From contig JADJOA010000014.1 of NCBI GenBank assembly GCA_016714005.1, forward strand, positions 62,001-126,000: a stretch of 64,000 bases of DNA, given 5' to 3'. Source of the stretch: Bacteroidota bacterium (GTDB lineage Bacteria > Bacteroidota > Bacteroidia > AKYH767-A > OLB10). The position numbers and the translations under genes were made by a program. This document shows positions 1-11,669 of this stretch, one piece after another. Position 1 is the first letter of the stretch. Every line of letters begins with the position of its first letter. Under the pieces are notes generated by a model. That model saw only the letters and a program-made list of their open reading frames with translations, was not told the DNA's origin and did not search any database.

Positions 1-2
1 AA

Positions 3-152
3 AAATTATGGACGGATAAAGCCAAGGGTTTTATTACGAATACCAATGACGAAGAAAAAAATTATTATCGTGCCGTTTCCGCTTTTATAAACAGCAACAT
101 TCCAAAAAAAGAAATTACCAACCGAAAAAGAAAAAGTATAGTTGAGCTTTGA
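3..152 (+). CDS. C-terminal end of an unidentified protein (partial)
   Basis: An open frame runs in from the left edge and ends at TGA 150-152, giving about 49 residues rich in Lys, Asn and Tyr with a basic tail ending in Ser-Ile-Val-Glu-Leu. It has no motif I recognise. Its stop codon overlaps the TTG start of dnaG, so the two are probably co-transcribed and translationally coupled. Confidence 0.5.
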   Translation, partial: KLWTDKAKGFITNTNDEEKNYYRAVSAFINSNIPKKEITNRKRKSIVEL

Positions 153-2113
153 TTACCAAGAGCACCATAGATAAAATAATAGAAACCGCTCGCATTGAAG
201 AGGTGGTTGGCGATTACGTGGCGTTGAAAAAACGTGGGGCCAATTTACTTGGTAACTGTCCTTTTCATAACGAAAAAACACCATCATTTACCGTTTCACC
301 TGCGCGGGGTATTTACAAGTGCTTTGGCTGTGGTAAAGCAGGTAATGCTGTGGGCTTTTTAATGGAGCACGACCACTTAACTTATCCTGAAGCATTAAAA
401 CACCTTGCAAAAAAATATGGCATTGAGGTAGAAGAAGAAAATTATTCTCCCGAACAAATTATTGAACAGAACGAGCGCGAGAGTTTATACGTTGTAAGTT
501 CTTATGCTCAGAAATATTTTACCGAAACCCTTTTTGAATCGGAAGAAGGCAAAGCAATTGGACTTACCTATTTTAAAGAGCGTGGCTTTAGCGATGACAA
601 CATTCAGAAATTTCAGTTGGGTTTTTCGTTAAGAGATTGGGATGGGTTTACACAAATTGCTATTGAAAACGGCTTTACAAAAGAAGTGCTCGTAAAATCG
701 GGCTTAACCATTGAGAAAGAAAATGGCAATGAAGAAACACCTTCACGATTGTATGATAGATTTCGCGGCAGGGTAATTTTTCCGGTGCACAATGTTTCTG
801 GGAGGGTAATTGCTTTTGGTGCACGTATTTTACAAGCCGATCCTAAAAGCCCTAAATATTTAAACAGCCCCGAATCGGAAATTTATATCAAGAGTAAATC
901 TTTATATGGCATTTACTTTGCAAAAAAATCAATCATTCAAAATGATGAATGCTTTTTAGTGGAAGGATATACCGATGTTATTTCATTGCATCAAACAGGA
1001 ATTGAAAATGTGGTGGCATCATCGGGCACATCGCTTACTCAAGACCAAATACGTTTAATAGGGCGCTACACAAAAAACGTAACCATACTTTATGATGGAG
1101 ACCCTGCCGGTATTAAAGCATCGTTGCGCGGTATTGATTTAATATTGGAAGAAGGGCTTAATGTAAAAATTGTTTTGTTCCCCGATGGTGAAGACCCTGA
1201 CAGCTACTCCAAAAAAGTTTCTGCCGGTGCCTTGCTACAATACATAAAAGACAATGCAAAAGATTTTATCAATTTTAAAACAGCATTGCTATTACAGGAA
1301 GCGGCTAATGACCCCGTTAAAAAAGCAGCACTTATAAAAGATATTGTAGGAAGCATTGCAAAAATACCCGATGCCATTTTGCGCTCTGCTTACATTAAGC
1401 AATGTGCTGTAATGATGGAGATGAATGAGCAGGTGCTGGTGAGTGAAATGAATAAGCTGCGCAGAGATTCGTTCCGCAAACAATTTACCCAACAAGAAGA
1501 AAACAATGTAGTATCTGATGAATTATTTGACAGCGTAATGTCGGCTAACCAGCCTGTGGTTTCCGATGATTCAACTGCTTGCCAGGAAAAAGAAATTGTA
1601 AGAGTCCTTTTAAACTATGGCGACAGGGAATTTTATTTTCAGCCCGATGAAGGGGAGCCATTGAAACTTGCTGTAAGAGATTTTATGTTGAATGAAATAC
1701 TTACCGATGGTGTTGGTTTTGATGATGAAGTATTAGCAGGAGTTTTTACTTATTTTATTGGGGCAAGCGGAAAAGAGTTTCGGGAAATATTAGATGAGTT
1801 GAAATCTCACAAAGAAGAAAACATAAAGAACAAATCAATTGAATTGCTTTTTAATAAATACGATTTGCACAACTGGGAATCGAAACACATTTACGTAAAA
1901 TCAGAAGAGTTGAATTTTAACGAGGCGGTGGTAAGTCCTGTGTTTTATTTAAAACTCAGAAGAATTCTTAAAATGAAAAGGGAAAACCAGGAGCAGATAA
2001 AAAATCTTAGAGATGTAGATTCAATACTTGATGAGTTAATGGAAAAACAAAAACTTTTTGATGCTTTGGTTCATCAAATTACTAAGCGATTGGGTATTGT
2101 AATTATGAGGTAG
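149..2113 (+). CDS. dnaG: DNA primase DnaG
   Basis: Synthesises RNA primers for DNA replication. The 654-residue product has the family order: an N-terminal CHC2 zinc-binding domain (C37, H40, C58, C61), the catalytic core, then a TOPRIM domain with E272 in an EGYTD motif and the metal-binding D316-G-D318 motif. The C-terminal third is the variable helicase-interaction region. The start is TTG at 149, because the first residues match the usual Bacteroidota DnaG beginning (a short M-I-x-K lead before the TIDKII helix) and no ATG is available. The start overlaps the stop of the preceding gene. The frame is intact, unlike many genes here. Identification is secure; only the start codon is slightly uncertain. 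Confidence 0.97.
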   Translation: MITKSTIDKIIETARIEEVVGDYVALKKRGANLLGNCPFHNEKTPSFTVSPARGIYKCFGCGKAGNAVGFLMEHDHLTYPEALKHLAKKYGIEVEEENYSPEQIIEQNERESLYVVSSYAQKYFTETLFESEEGKAIGLTYFKERGFSDDNIQKFQLGFSLRDWDGFTQIAIENGFTKEVLVKSGLTIEKENGNEETPSRLYDRFRGRVIFPVHNVSGRVIAFGARILQADPKSPKYLNSPESEIYIKSKSLYGIYFAKKSIIQNDECFLVEGYTDVISLHQTGIENVVASSGTSLTQDQIRLIGRYTKNVTILYDGDPAGIKASLRGIDLILEEGLNVKIVLFPDGEDPDSYSKKVSAGALLQYIKDNAKDFINFKTALLLQEAANDPVKKAALIKDIVGSIAKIPDAILRSAYIKQCAVMMEMNEQVLVSEMNKLRRDSFRKQFTQQEENNVVSDELFDSVMSANQPVVSDDSTACQEKEIVRVLLNYGDREFYFQPDEGEPLKLAVRDFMLNEILTDGVGFDDEVLAGVFTYFIGASGKEFREILDELKSHKEENIKNKSIELLFNKYDLHNWESKHIYVKSEELNFNEAVVSPVFYLKLRRILKMKRENQEQIKNLRDVDSILDELMEKQKLFDALVHQITKRLGIVIMR

Positions 2114-2279
2114 GATAAGTTATTTTTTACAAAACGGAACAATAAAAGAACGCTCTGAAACCCGGTAATTAATCGGTGCTTTTTATTCATTTACCAGGCT
2201 TATCACTACATCATTTGGATTAATATAAACTTAATACAAAATTATACGTAAAAAGTACGGTTCTTTAAGAGGTAAATTA

Positions 2280-2287
2280 TATCTTAG
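2280..2287 (+). promoter_or_regulatory. Possible Bacteroidota -7 promoter box
   Basis: TATCTTAG matches the Bacteroidota TAnnTTTG box at all but one fixed position and lies 24 bp before the ATG of the large surface protein. I see no clear -33 TTTG partner, so this is tentative. Confidence 0.3.
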
Positions 2288-2311
2288 CCAATCGGATTTT
2301 AGTTAACGTTA

Positions 2312-5300
2312 ATGCTGCGATTTATACTTAGATTTTATGTTTTATTTTTAGTTTGCTCATTTCAGGTTGTTAATGCTCAAAATATTAATACCTGTTCTGG
2401 TAGCACTGGCGGGGTAAATTTTGTAGGTGCTATAAATGGATATGTCCAGCCTGTAAACTGTGCCGTTGGTGATTATCGTGTTTTAAATTACAGGAGAATT
2501 AGTGTAAACGCAGGCAACCCAACTGATGGTAGAGGTCAGTGGAAAAATACAATAAACGTTCAAATATCTGGGGGAAATGTAACACCGCTTAACATGCCCG
2601 GTGGAGCCGGTAATGGTTTTTTGTTTACCAATGGTGCCAACTGTGGTTCTATAGGAACTTATGCGCGTAAGTGGGCATTTACAGGGGTGGGGCAAGGTGC
2701 TGTTGATGCTGTTAACGGCTCAACATATTTTACTGTGGGCGGAAACGACATGGGCTTAAATATGAGCGCAACAGGATTTTACACATTTACATTACAGGAT
2801 GCCGGATGTGTAAATGCAAATTACTATGTTGGCAGAACTACCAATAATCCTGTATTAATTACACATACAGGCGCAGCGCAAAGGGTTGTTAATAACGATG
2901 GTTCGGTTACTATTTCTTTTACGCTTAGTGCAACTCCTTCAGTAGAAGAAAATTTCTTTGTTCGCTATCGTGGTAATACTAACGACTTTAGTGCAGGAAC
3001 TTCGTTAGCACAAGCAACAATAGTGGGCACAACTGGCACGGTAACCATTCCAACACAGGTGGGCGCCAGCACTGTTAACTATTATCTCTTTTCATCAACA
3101 AGAACATTAGCGCAGCTTAACGCACATACCGAAAGTGACAGAAGCTTGGCCACACTTAATTTTGCTGACAATGCAGGTGTTAATTTTACGTATGCTTCTG
3201 CTATACTCGTTAATGGAACAACACCTGCTTCCAGCGCACTGTATGCAACGTTCACTGTTAGTCCGGGCGCTTTTAGCGCTATTAATGCAGGAACCCACCG
3301 GGGTGTTTTAACAGCAACTGTATTAGGTGATGTTACTACAGAAACCGGAAACATTTCATTGCTGGCAAGCGGGGGAACGTCTAATTATTCTTCGCTTACA
3401 ATTAACCCAAGCGGAAACAGGCTTGTGCAGGGAAACGCTGCCTCACAAATGATTGATATAAACGGTGCTGATTTTGTAACAATTAATGGGTTAAACGCAG
3501 GAGGTAATTCACTGATTATTGATAATACTAATGCTGCTGCATCTAACGGAACCATTCGTTTTATAAATGACGCACAAAATAATGTGGTAAGAAATTGTAC
3601 AATTAAGGGGTCATCGGTTGCAGCAAATGCCGGTGTTGTTTTTTTTAGTTCTGCGGCAGGAACCAATGGCGGTAACGATAACATTACCGTAGAAAATAAT
3701 GTTATCCGTGAAAGCTCTAATGGCGACCCTATTTTTGGAATTGTATCATTCGGTACAAGTGGCGCTCCTCAATCCAAATGGAATTCAAATAATGCTGTTT
3801 TAAATAATCAATTAGTTAACTGTTTTTATGCAAGTGCCACTATTTGCGGAGGTATACACCTAACTAATGGCGCAAACGAAAACTGGACAATTAGCGGAAA
3901 CAGTATTTACTGGACAAATACAAAAAATACTGTTGCTGCATTTGATTATTGGTATGGAATAAGAATTACAGGAAGTAACGGTACAGGTTTTAACATTACT
4001 AATAATTACATAGGTGGAACATCGGCTAACTGTAGCGGAACGCCTATGAGTTTTGCATCAACTTCAAATGGAAATAAGCTGGTGGGAATGCAGTTGCTTG
4101 TCTCGTCTGTTGTTGGCTCTGCCAATGTTCAGGGAAATACTATTGCTAATATTGTTCTAAACAGCAATTCCAGTAAATCAACCTCGCCTTATTTGTTTTC
4201 AGGTATAAATGTAGAATCCGGAAACGTTTTAATAGGAACTGCTTCTCCAAACATTATTGGTTCTTCAACAGCAACAGGAAGCATTGTAGTTAATGTTGCT
4301 TCAAATGCAGGTGGTGTTGTAGCAGGAATAGCAAATAATACCGCATTAAGTAATTGCAGTATTGCAAACAATTTTATTTCAGGTATTTCACTCACTAATG
4401 CCCCCGTAATCAGCACTGCGCGCGTAAGTTTTTATGGCGTTTACATCAATGGGGGAACAGCAACAGTAACAGATAATATTATTGGCAGTTCAACTATAGC
4501 TAACAGCATTTTAAATTCAACAGGAAATTTAGCTGGTGCCAATGGTTTTTATACAATGGGCATTTTTCAGGCTAATGTTACCGGTAGTGCTGCTGTAATC
4601 AGAAATAACACCATTTCAAATGTTGCCTACAATGGCTCAACCAATGCGCTTGCGCATCAGGTAATAGGCATAAGGACAAGTATCTATTCAAATATTGTTT
4701 CCGGCAACAGCATATCAAATTTATTTACCAATGCGCCCAATGTTAATATTGGATTAACAAGTTCCTTGCTTGGTATTTCAACCACATCAACTGGCGCAGA
4801 CAGCATCGCACAAAATCAAATTTTTAATTTGGAAAACACCAATATTGTTAGTGGCTCTGTATATGCCGGAGGTATTCACATTAATACTGGTATTCATAGC
4901 GTACATCGGAATTTAATTTATGGCATAAAAATAAATTCCTTGGGAAATACCGGTTTAATTGAAGGGATTAGGGTTGTAAGTGGAAGTCCATCAATTGCTA
5001 ATAATATGATTTGCCTAGGGAGTACTATTACTACTGTTCATGCTAACATTTCTGGAATTTATGTTTTTGGAGGCTCTCCGCGAATTTGTTTCAATAGTAT
5101 TGCCTTGTCAGGAAATGAATCGGCAGCTTCACCTCCTTATGGCAGTGCTTATTGTTTAAGATTTGAGGGGGTGGTTCTGTGCAGGTTGTGAATAATATTT
5201 TTTATAATAACAGAAATGTACCTAACGCAGCAAGCGCATGTTTGTATTTTTTAGGTATTACGCAGTTTAATAATGTTACACTATGCGATTATAATAATTT

Positions 5301-8300
5301 TTATTTCGGCATAAGCATCAGGGTTGCGTTTATTGGCGCTGCCGCTTACAATACACTTGTTGCCTGGCAAGCCACCACTAGGGATGCTAATTCAGTAAGC
5401 TTTTTACCTGTGTTTGCAAACGTAGCCAACGACCTGCATATAACAAGCGGTTGCGATTTATCAAAGCGCGGCACAGCATTATCCATAACAGTTGATTATG
5501 ACGGGCAAACACGCACCAACCCTCCCGATATTGGTGCTGATGAGTTTTCTGGAACAGTTACTTCGGTTACATGGACCGGAGCGGTAAATACCAACTGGCA
5601 TGTGGCAGCCAACTGGTGCCCTGCTGTGGTTCCAACTACTACCATAGACGCAATAATTCCTAACACAGCAGTGCCTAATCAGCCTTTAATTGATTTGGGA
5701 GGAAATGCCGTATGTAAAAGTTTAACTATTGGCACTGGCAAAACGTTAACCATGGCAAGTAGTCGTTTATTGCAGGTGCATGGATTGTTGTTTACCAACA
5801 ATGGAACGTTTAATGCAGGTGGTATTAGCGAAACCGTAGAGTTTATGGCTGCTGTTACCATTAACGGAACATCTGCAACTACTTTTAACAACTGCATAAT
5901 AAATAACAGCACTACATTAGTAGCAGGCGTAAGACCAACCATGGTCGGAATTTTTACACTCAACCTTGGCAGCTTTGTAAACATTCCTCCTAATTATGGA
6001 GCTTCTTCAAGGTTGAACTATAACACTACTGGTGCTTATAATGTAAATGCCGAATGGACTGGTGCTGCGGTTACGGCTGGAGTTGGTAACCCTAACGATG
6101 TTTCTATTTCGAACAATACTACGCTTAACATGCCCAATATCCCACGCGGACTTGCCGGAACAATGTACATAACAAACGGAACGCTTCAAATGAACGCAAC
6201 ATCAGGCGCTGATTTATATGTTGGCAGAGATTGGCAGCGGACGGGGGTTTCTGGTACATTTAATCCTAACCAGCGTGCTATTTGGTTTAAAGGTTCCGCA
6301 GATCAAACTGTGAGAGTAATGGGCAATGGAACTGAAATTTTTGATTACCTGATAATTGACAAACCTCTTGCGGGCACCTATTTAAAGCCAAGCAATGCTG
6401 CTGGAGAACTAACAAACATTACCGTAAAAGCAACAGCAGGTGATGTTTTTCAGATTATTAACAACGGAAGTTTAGATATTAATGGGAGAACATTTGCCTT
6501 GGATGGAAATAACTCCATTTCAACCACTGGCTTTATCTATGTAAATGGCGTGCGCACTATTATTAATTCTGATCCCGGAGGAATTAATGCTGGATCTTTT
6601 GATATTACAGGAACAAACAATATTAACCAGCCAAGTTATTTTACAAAAAGTGTTAGGAATAATAGCGGAACAGGGTCGCTTATATTCAACCAAAATGTTT
6701 TAGTAACATTGGCTGATGGCAGAATGGATTTTGGCTTTGATGGAATTACAAACCTTACAACTGTTCAGGGTGTTCTTCAAATAAATTTAGGCGGTAGTGT
6801 TTCTCCTAATTCATGTTATTATAGTGGTCCTGTACCCGCATCTACACTTCGTTTTGCCAACACAATAGATTACCAGGTTAATGCTACTGACAAAACATGG
6901 GCTGCCGGTGCTATTTATTCGGGCTTGCCGGGTATTCCATGGAATGTAGAGGTAAACAACACCAATACCGATTTAACTATTAATGATGTACGTGCTTTAA
7001 GAAATAATCTTTCAATTACTGATGGAAGATTTACCCTGCTTACAGGACCTTTTACTATTGGCGGTAACTGGACTCGAACAAATCCTGCCGGTGTAACGGT
7101 ACCTCCATGTGCCTTTATACCAAACACTAATCTTGTAGTATTTGATAAAACTGGTGCCGGTGATCAGATTATAACTTGCACTGTTAATGGAAATACCGAA
7201 ACTTATTATGATCTCGAAATTTCTCCTGCAACCGTAAATGTTCAGCTTGCTGCCGGAACCAATATTGATGTTGCTAATGAACTTGTTTTAACATCGGGTA
7301 ACGTTGATTTAAATACAAATATGCTTTCGCTTGGCACTTTGGGTTTTGCAGGAACACTCACAGGAGGAAGTGCTGCCAGTTATATTATTGGGTATAAGGC
7401 AGCCGTTAACGGAACTTTTAAACGCTACGTTCCTGCAACGGGTAGTTATTTGTTTCCGCTTGGCGATTTAATAAACTATACTCCATATAATTTGAATTTA
7501 ACATCGGCAACATTTTCAAATTCTTTTATTAATTCAAGCTTGTATGATTTACCACATCCTAATTTAGGTACTGCCACAACTTACATTTCACGCTACTGGA
7601 AAATAGAGCCTACAGGAATTATAGCTCCTGTATTTAATACAACTTACACGTATGCTGATGCCGATGTTGTTGGCGCAGAAACGGGGTTGTATCCTTTCAG
7701 GAATTTAACCGCATGGATGGGAAGTGGTGGAAGTGGAGCGGCATTTATGCAAGGCACGGGTAGTGTTAATGCAGGATCCAATGTGCTTACCTGGAATAAC
7801 ATGAATTCTTTTGGTGATTTTACAGGATTAGGAAATGGCTCTCCTTTACCAATATCACTTCTAAATTTTAGTGCTTCTTTAAAAGAAAACGATGGTATAA
7901 TAAATTGGATTACCGCCAATGAATTCAATAATGACTTTTTTACTCTTGAAAGAAGTTGGGATTCTAAAAAGTTTGAACCTGTTAATATTCAAAAAGGTGC
8001 GGGAACATCTAATACCCAGTTAAATTATTCTTTTCTTGATAAGGATGTATCTCTATCGGGAAATAATGTAGCGTATTATAGATTGAAACAAACTGATTTT
8101 AATGGAGCCTTTTCATACAGCAAAATTATTGCTCTGCCCCTGTCAAATAGAGAATCTGTTACTGTTTTAGGATGCTATCCTAATCCTTTTAATAGTTATT
8201 TTGATGTTGTTGTAATATCAGATAAAGAATATGATGTTTCGTTGCAGTTGTTCAACAAGCACGGTGCAAAAGTTACTGATATACAAACTGATTTTAAAAA

Positions 8301-8412
8301 AGGAGAAAACAAAATAAGCCTTAATAACCTTCATTCACTTGCCGATGGTGTGTATTTCCTTCGCCTTTCTTCCGAAAGTTTTATTGAGCACGTTAAGTTA
8401 AGCAAACAATAG
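2312..8412 (+). pseudogene. Very large T9SS-exported surface protein, one frameshift
   Basis: A secreted or cell-surface protein of about 2,033 residues if one missing base is restored. It starts with a signal peptide (residues about 1-22, ending VNAQ). A long stretch rich in Asn, Gly, Ser and Thr follows, with repeated NNxI-type turns like those of parallel beta-helix adhesins. The last ~90 residues are a type A T9SS sorting domain, with a Y-P-N-P-F motif and the ending GVYFLRLSSE. The frame breaks in a G5 run at 5167-5171. Adding one G makes the span 6,102 nt, exactly 2,034 codons, and joins the halves smoothly. The second half can also be read from a GTG at 5179, but it would lack a signal peptide. 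Substrate or partner is unknown. The gap before the next gene (8413-8619) shows nothing recognisable. Confidence 0.85.
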
Positions 8413-8619
8413 ATTTATTTGTGTATTAAAAATTGGTCAATGTAATTATTGATCTCGCGATTATTGGAATAACTGTTTTGGGAGCAGGCAATGGTGTTAT
8501 AAAAAGCGGCAACCTGGTTAAATAAAGTATTGTTACCTGCCTAGATATACTTATATCCATAATAAAAATAATCTACTAAACTGCCATCACATTTGTTATA
8601 CAAAAAGAGTAGTTGAACT

Positions 8620-10122
8620 TTATTTAATTGTCTCAAGTTTTATCCCGTCAATTTTATCTTCGTCATCAGCATTGAAGGTTGTAGTTAAAATTAAAGACCC
8701 GTCTTCTGAATATGTTTTCCATAGCCCGCTTCGTAAGCCTTGTTTATAAAACCGCTGCTGGCGTATTTTTCCATTAGGATAATAATAGTTGTGTTCCCCT
8801 TCTTCAAAGCCTTCAAAGTATTTTCCTGTAAACGCGGTTTTTCCATCAGGATATGTTTGTTTCCATTCGCCATCCTGTTTTCCTTCTACATAATTTCCTT
8901 CTGCAATATAATCTCCATTGGTAAATTTCCACAAACCTTCGCGGTTGCCGTCAATGTAATTTCCGGTGGCAATAACAGTTCCGCTGTCGCTGAATTGAGT
9001 GGAAGCCCCATCTTCCTTTCCATTTATAAATTTTTCTGTTCTTAAAATTTTTCCTGACCGGAAATACCAGTTCCACTCTCCCGATGGTAATCCATTTTGG
9101 TAATTACCCTGTTGCTGCAAACGATTATCGGAAAAAGAAAATTTCCATAAACAAATACGTTTGCCATCTTTATACTCCCCTTCTGATTTAATATTTCCGT
9201 TAGGATAATAATATTTCCAGGGGCCCTGCGGGTTTCCATAAATATCAGTTACTCCTTCTGCAACTATTTCGTCATTCAAAAAAGTTTTCCCTGAAACAAC
9301 ATTTCCCTTATCGTCAAACTCTCTGAAAACTCCTTGTTTTACTCCGTTAATTACGTTGACAGATGATTTTGGTCTTCCATTTTTATGATAATCACGCGCA
9401 ATTTGCAAGTCAATTTTAGAAGTTGTATCAACAAAAATTTCTCCGTTACGATAAATTTCTGTTTTAAGTGCATCACCATTTTCTTTATAATATTTCATTA
9501 CGCCTTCGCGCTTATCATCCACATATTTTACTTCCGATTTAATTTTATCGTTTGCAAAAAATTCCTTCCACCATCCTTGCTTCAAACTAAATTTGTCAAT
9601 ACGGTTGATGCGCTCTTCTTTCTTTAAATAACCTTTATCGTAAACCTGGTAAGAAATTATTCTTCCATCTTCAGCAAACTCTTTCGACACACCATTTTCT
9701 AACCCGTTTTCAAATGGCGTTTGCAAAACAAGTAACCCACTGTCATTATATAATTTATACAGTCCGTTTCTTATTTCGTTAATAAGCGTTTCTTCTGATT
9801 TTATTTTTCCGGTTGTGTAATATTCTTTTTGAACGCCTGTTTTTTTTCCTTCTGAATAGTTGTATTCAGAAGTTAATATTCCTGCTTCATTGTAAAATTT
9901 CCAGGTGCCTGAAAGCTTGCCTGCAACACGATTTCCTTCCGATTTTATTCTTCCGGTTTCGTAATATGCCTTCCATAATCCATCAGGTTTTCCGTTTACT
10001 AAATTTCCTTCGCTACTTAGTTTGCCTGATGGGTAATAAAACTTAGTAATACTGTCATTTTGGGCTATACAGTTAGCTATTGTTAACAACAAAAAAATAA
10101 GTAGAGTTAATAACCTTTTCAT
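8620..10122 (-). CDS. Secreted MORN-variant repeat protein (YwqK-like)
   Basis: A 500-residue exported protein made almost wholly of ~23-residue MORN_2-type repeats. Each has a core like Y-Y-x-N-G-K-x-K-S-E-G followed by G-x-W-K-x-Y, and there are roughly 18-20 copies. The start is ATG at 10122 rather than the upstream in-frame ATG at 10149, because residues 1-21 then form a clean signal peptide ending in a Gln and the gene starts 7 bp after the nadA stop. Databases often call this family 'antitoxin component YwqK', but nothing here suggests a toxin-antitoxin role. Repeats of this type usually serve as structural or binding scaffolds. It probably forms an operon with nadA. Confidence 0.85.
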   Translation of the reverse strand: MKRLLTLLIFLLLTIANCIAQNDSITKFYYPSGKLSSEGNLVNGKPDGLWKAYYETGRIKSEGNRVAGKLSGTWKFYNEAGILTSEYNYSEGKKTGVQKEYYTTGKIKSEETLINEIRNGLYKLYNDSGLLVLQTPFENGLENGVSKEFAEDGRIISYQVYDKGYLKKEERINRIDKFSLKQGWWKEFFANDKIKSEVKYVDDKREGVMKYYKENGDALKTEIYRNGEIFVDTTSKIDLQIARDYHKNGRPKSSVNVINGVKQGVFREFDDKGNVVSGKTFLNDEIVAEGVTDIYGNPQGPWKYYYPNGNIKSEGEYKDGKRICLWKFSFSDNRLQQQGNYQNGLPSGEWNWYFRSGKILRTEKFINGKEDGASTQFSDSGTVIATGNYIDGNREGLWKFTNGDYIAEGNYVEGKQDGEWKQTYPDGKTAFTGKYFEGFEEGEHNYYYPNGKIRQQRFYKQGLRSGLWKTYSEDGSLILTTTFNADDEDKIDGIKLETIK

Positions 10123-10129
10123 AAAAAAA

Positions 10130-11143
10130 TTAAAGCCCCGCTGCGGCACTTATTTCAAGCATGCGTTTTAATGGTTTATAAGCAGCCTGTCTTAGTTCTT
10201 CTTTTAAAATCAACTCAGGCAGTTCGTATTGCATACATAAATATACTTTTTCTAAAGTATTTAGTTTCATATGCGGACAATCATTACATGCACAATTATT
10301 ATTTGGTGGGGCGGGTATAAACGTTTTATCAGGTGATGATTTATGCATCTGGTGAATAATCCCCGATTCTGTTGCTACTATAAATTCTTTATCGCTGCTT
10401 GTTTGAGTGTACTTTAATAACCCTGTAGTACTCCCAATAAAATCGGCATGTTGCAACACAATTTCTTCGCACTCCGGGTGAGCAATTACTTTTGCATTGG
10501 GATGCCGGTTTTTCAACTTCACAATTTTTTGTTCCGAAAATATTTCGTGCACCATACAACTGCCGTCCCACAAAATCATATCGCGACCTGTTTTTTTTGC
10601 AATATATCTTCCCAGATTTTTATCAGGCGCAAAAATTATTTTCTGTTCTTTAGGCACACTCTCCACAATTTTTACTGCATTGCTTGATGTACAAATAATA
10701 TCACTTAAAGCTTTTATGTTTGCCGTGCAGTTAATATACGATATCACAATATGATCAGGATGCTGTTCTTTAAACTTTTTAAATTCCTGTGGAGGACAAC
10801 TATCAGCAAGCGAACAACCGGCTTTTAAATCGGGCAAAACAACCTTTTTTGAAGGGTTTAAAATCTTTGCCGTTTCAGCCATAAAATGCACACCGGCAAA
10901 CACAATCATGTCAGCATTTGTTTTTTCCGCTTGCTGTGCCAGGCCAAGGCTGTCGCCAATAAAATCGGCAATGTCCTGTATGTCGGCATCCTGGTAGTAG
11001 TGAGCGAGTATGATGGCATTTTTTTCTTTTTTGAGTCTGGAAATTTCGGCAAAGAGGTCAACGGTGGGAGAAACTTTGTGCGGCAAATATCCGTGATCAG
11101 CCAATAGCAATTCGGTTTTGTTATCAACGCCTGAATTTTTCAT
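10130..11143 (-). CDS. nadA: Quinolinate synthase
   Basis: Condenses iminoaspartate with dihydroxyacetone phosphate to give quinolinate, the second step of de novo NAD synthesis, in the cytoplasm. The 337-residue product shows the NadA signatures AHYYQ (47-51), the PDLKAGCSLAD segment, WDGSC, AHPECE and CACNDCP. By comparison with the E. coli enzyme, C110, C196 and C289 should bind the catalytic [4Fe-4S] cluster. nadB and nadC are not in this window. The gene diverges from rpiB across a 526-bp AT-rich gap and is followed by the MORN-repeat gene after 7 bp. The frame is intact. Confidence 0.97.
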   Translation of the reverse strand: MKNSGVDNKTELLLADHGYLPHKVSPTVDLFAEISRLKKEKNAIILAHYYQDADIQDIADFIGDSLGLAQQAEKTNADMIVFAGVHFMAETAKILNPSKKVVLPDLKAGCSLADSCPPQEFKKFKEQHPDHIVISYINCTANIKALSDIICTSSNAVKIVESVPKEQKIIFAPDKNLGRYIAKKTGRDMILWDGSCMVHEIFSEQKIVKLKNRHPNAKVIAHPECEEIVLQHADFIGSTTGLLKYTQTSSDKEFIVATESGIIHQMHKSSPDKTFIPAPPNNNCACNDCPHMKLNTLEKVYLCMQYELPELILKEELRQAAYKPLKRMLEISAAAGL

Positions 11144-11669
11144 TACAATATATATAAAATATCATTATTTATTTAAATAAGATATGTTGTTATATTATGT
11201 ATCTTGGTAATCTAGATTATTTTTTTCTTAAACGCTTGATACATTCAGTTACTACAGTTGCTTAACAGGATATAAACAGATATTAATTTGTAAGTGTTTA
11301 GTTTTTAATAGTATTTGTGTTTATTAACAAGATGTGTATAACATACTTTGTGTATTTATTTCTGGTAATGAGCTGTTACTTTTTGTGAATAGTATCGTGC
11401 AAAGGTTTATCAAAATTAGGAATAAAGTCGCTTGTGTTATCTATAAATCGGATTAAGAGAATGTGTAAATGTTGATAACCACAAAAAGAAACCACATGTT
11501 ATAAACGGCAAAACTTTTTGTTAACTGTTTTTATGTTGAATAATTGGTTTTGTAATTGTTTAATTTTGAGGAGATAAATTTTTTGGTAAAAGTGATTGTT
11601 AATTGCTGTTAATAACTGCAAGCCCCGGCTAATTCCTCTTAGTATGTGATCTTAAAAAAATAAAACAAA
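11144..11669. other. 526-bp AT-rich divergent gap with DnaA-box-like sites
   Basis: No gene is visible between divergent nadA and rpiB. The stretch is very AT-rich. It holds one perfect match to the DnaA box (TGTGTATAA, 11333-11341, the reverse complement of TTATACACA) and two one-mismatch matches in the same orientation (TGTGAATAG at 11384 and TGTGTAAAT at 11462). Weaker two-mismatch copies also occur, for example at 11349 and near 11475. Promoters for both flanking genes must also lie here, but I cannot assign them. The origin interpretation is an inference. Confidence 0.4.

Noticed and set aside
8620..11143. Toxin-antitoxin pair suggested by the YwqK 'antitoxin' label
   Set aside because: The protein is an exported MORN-repeat protein following nadA; no toxin-like gene is adjacent.
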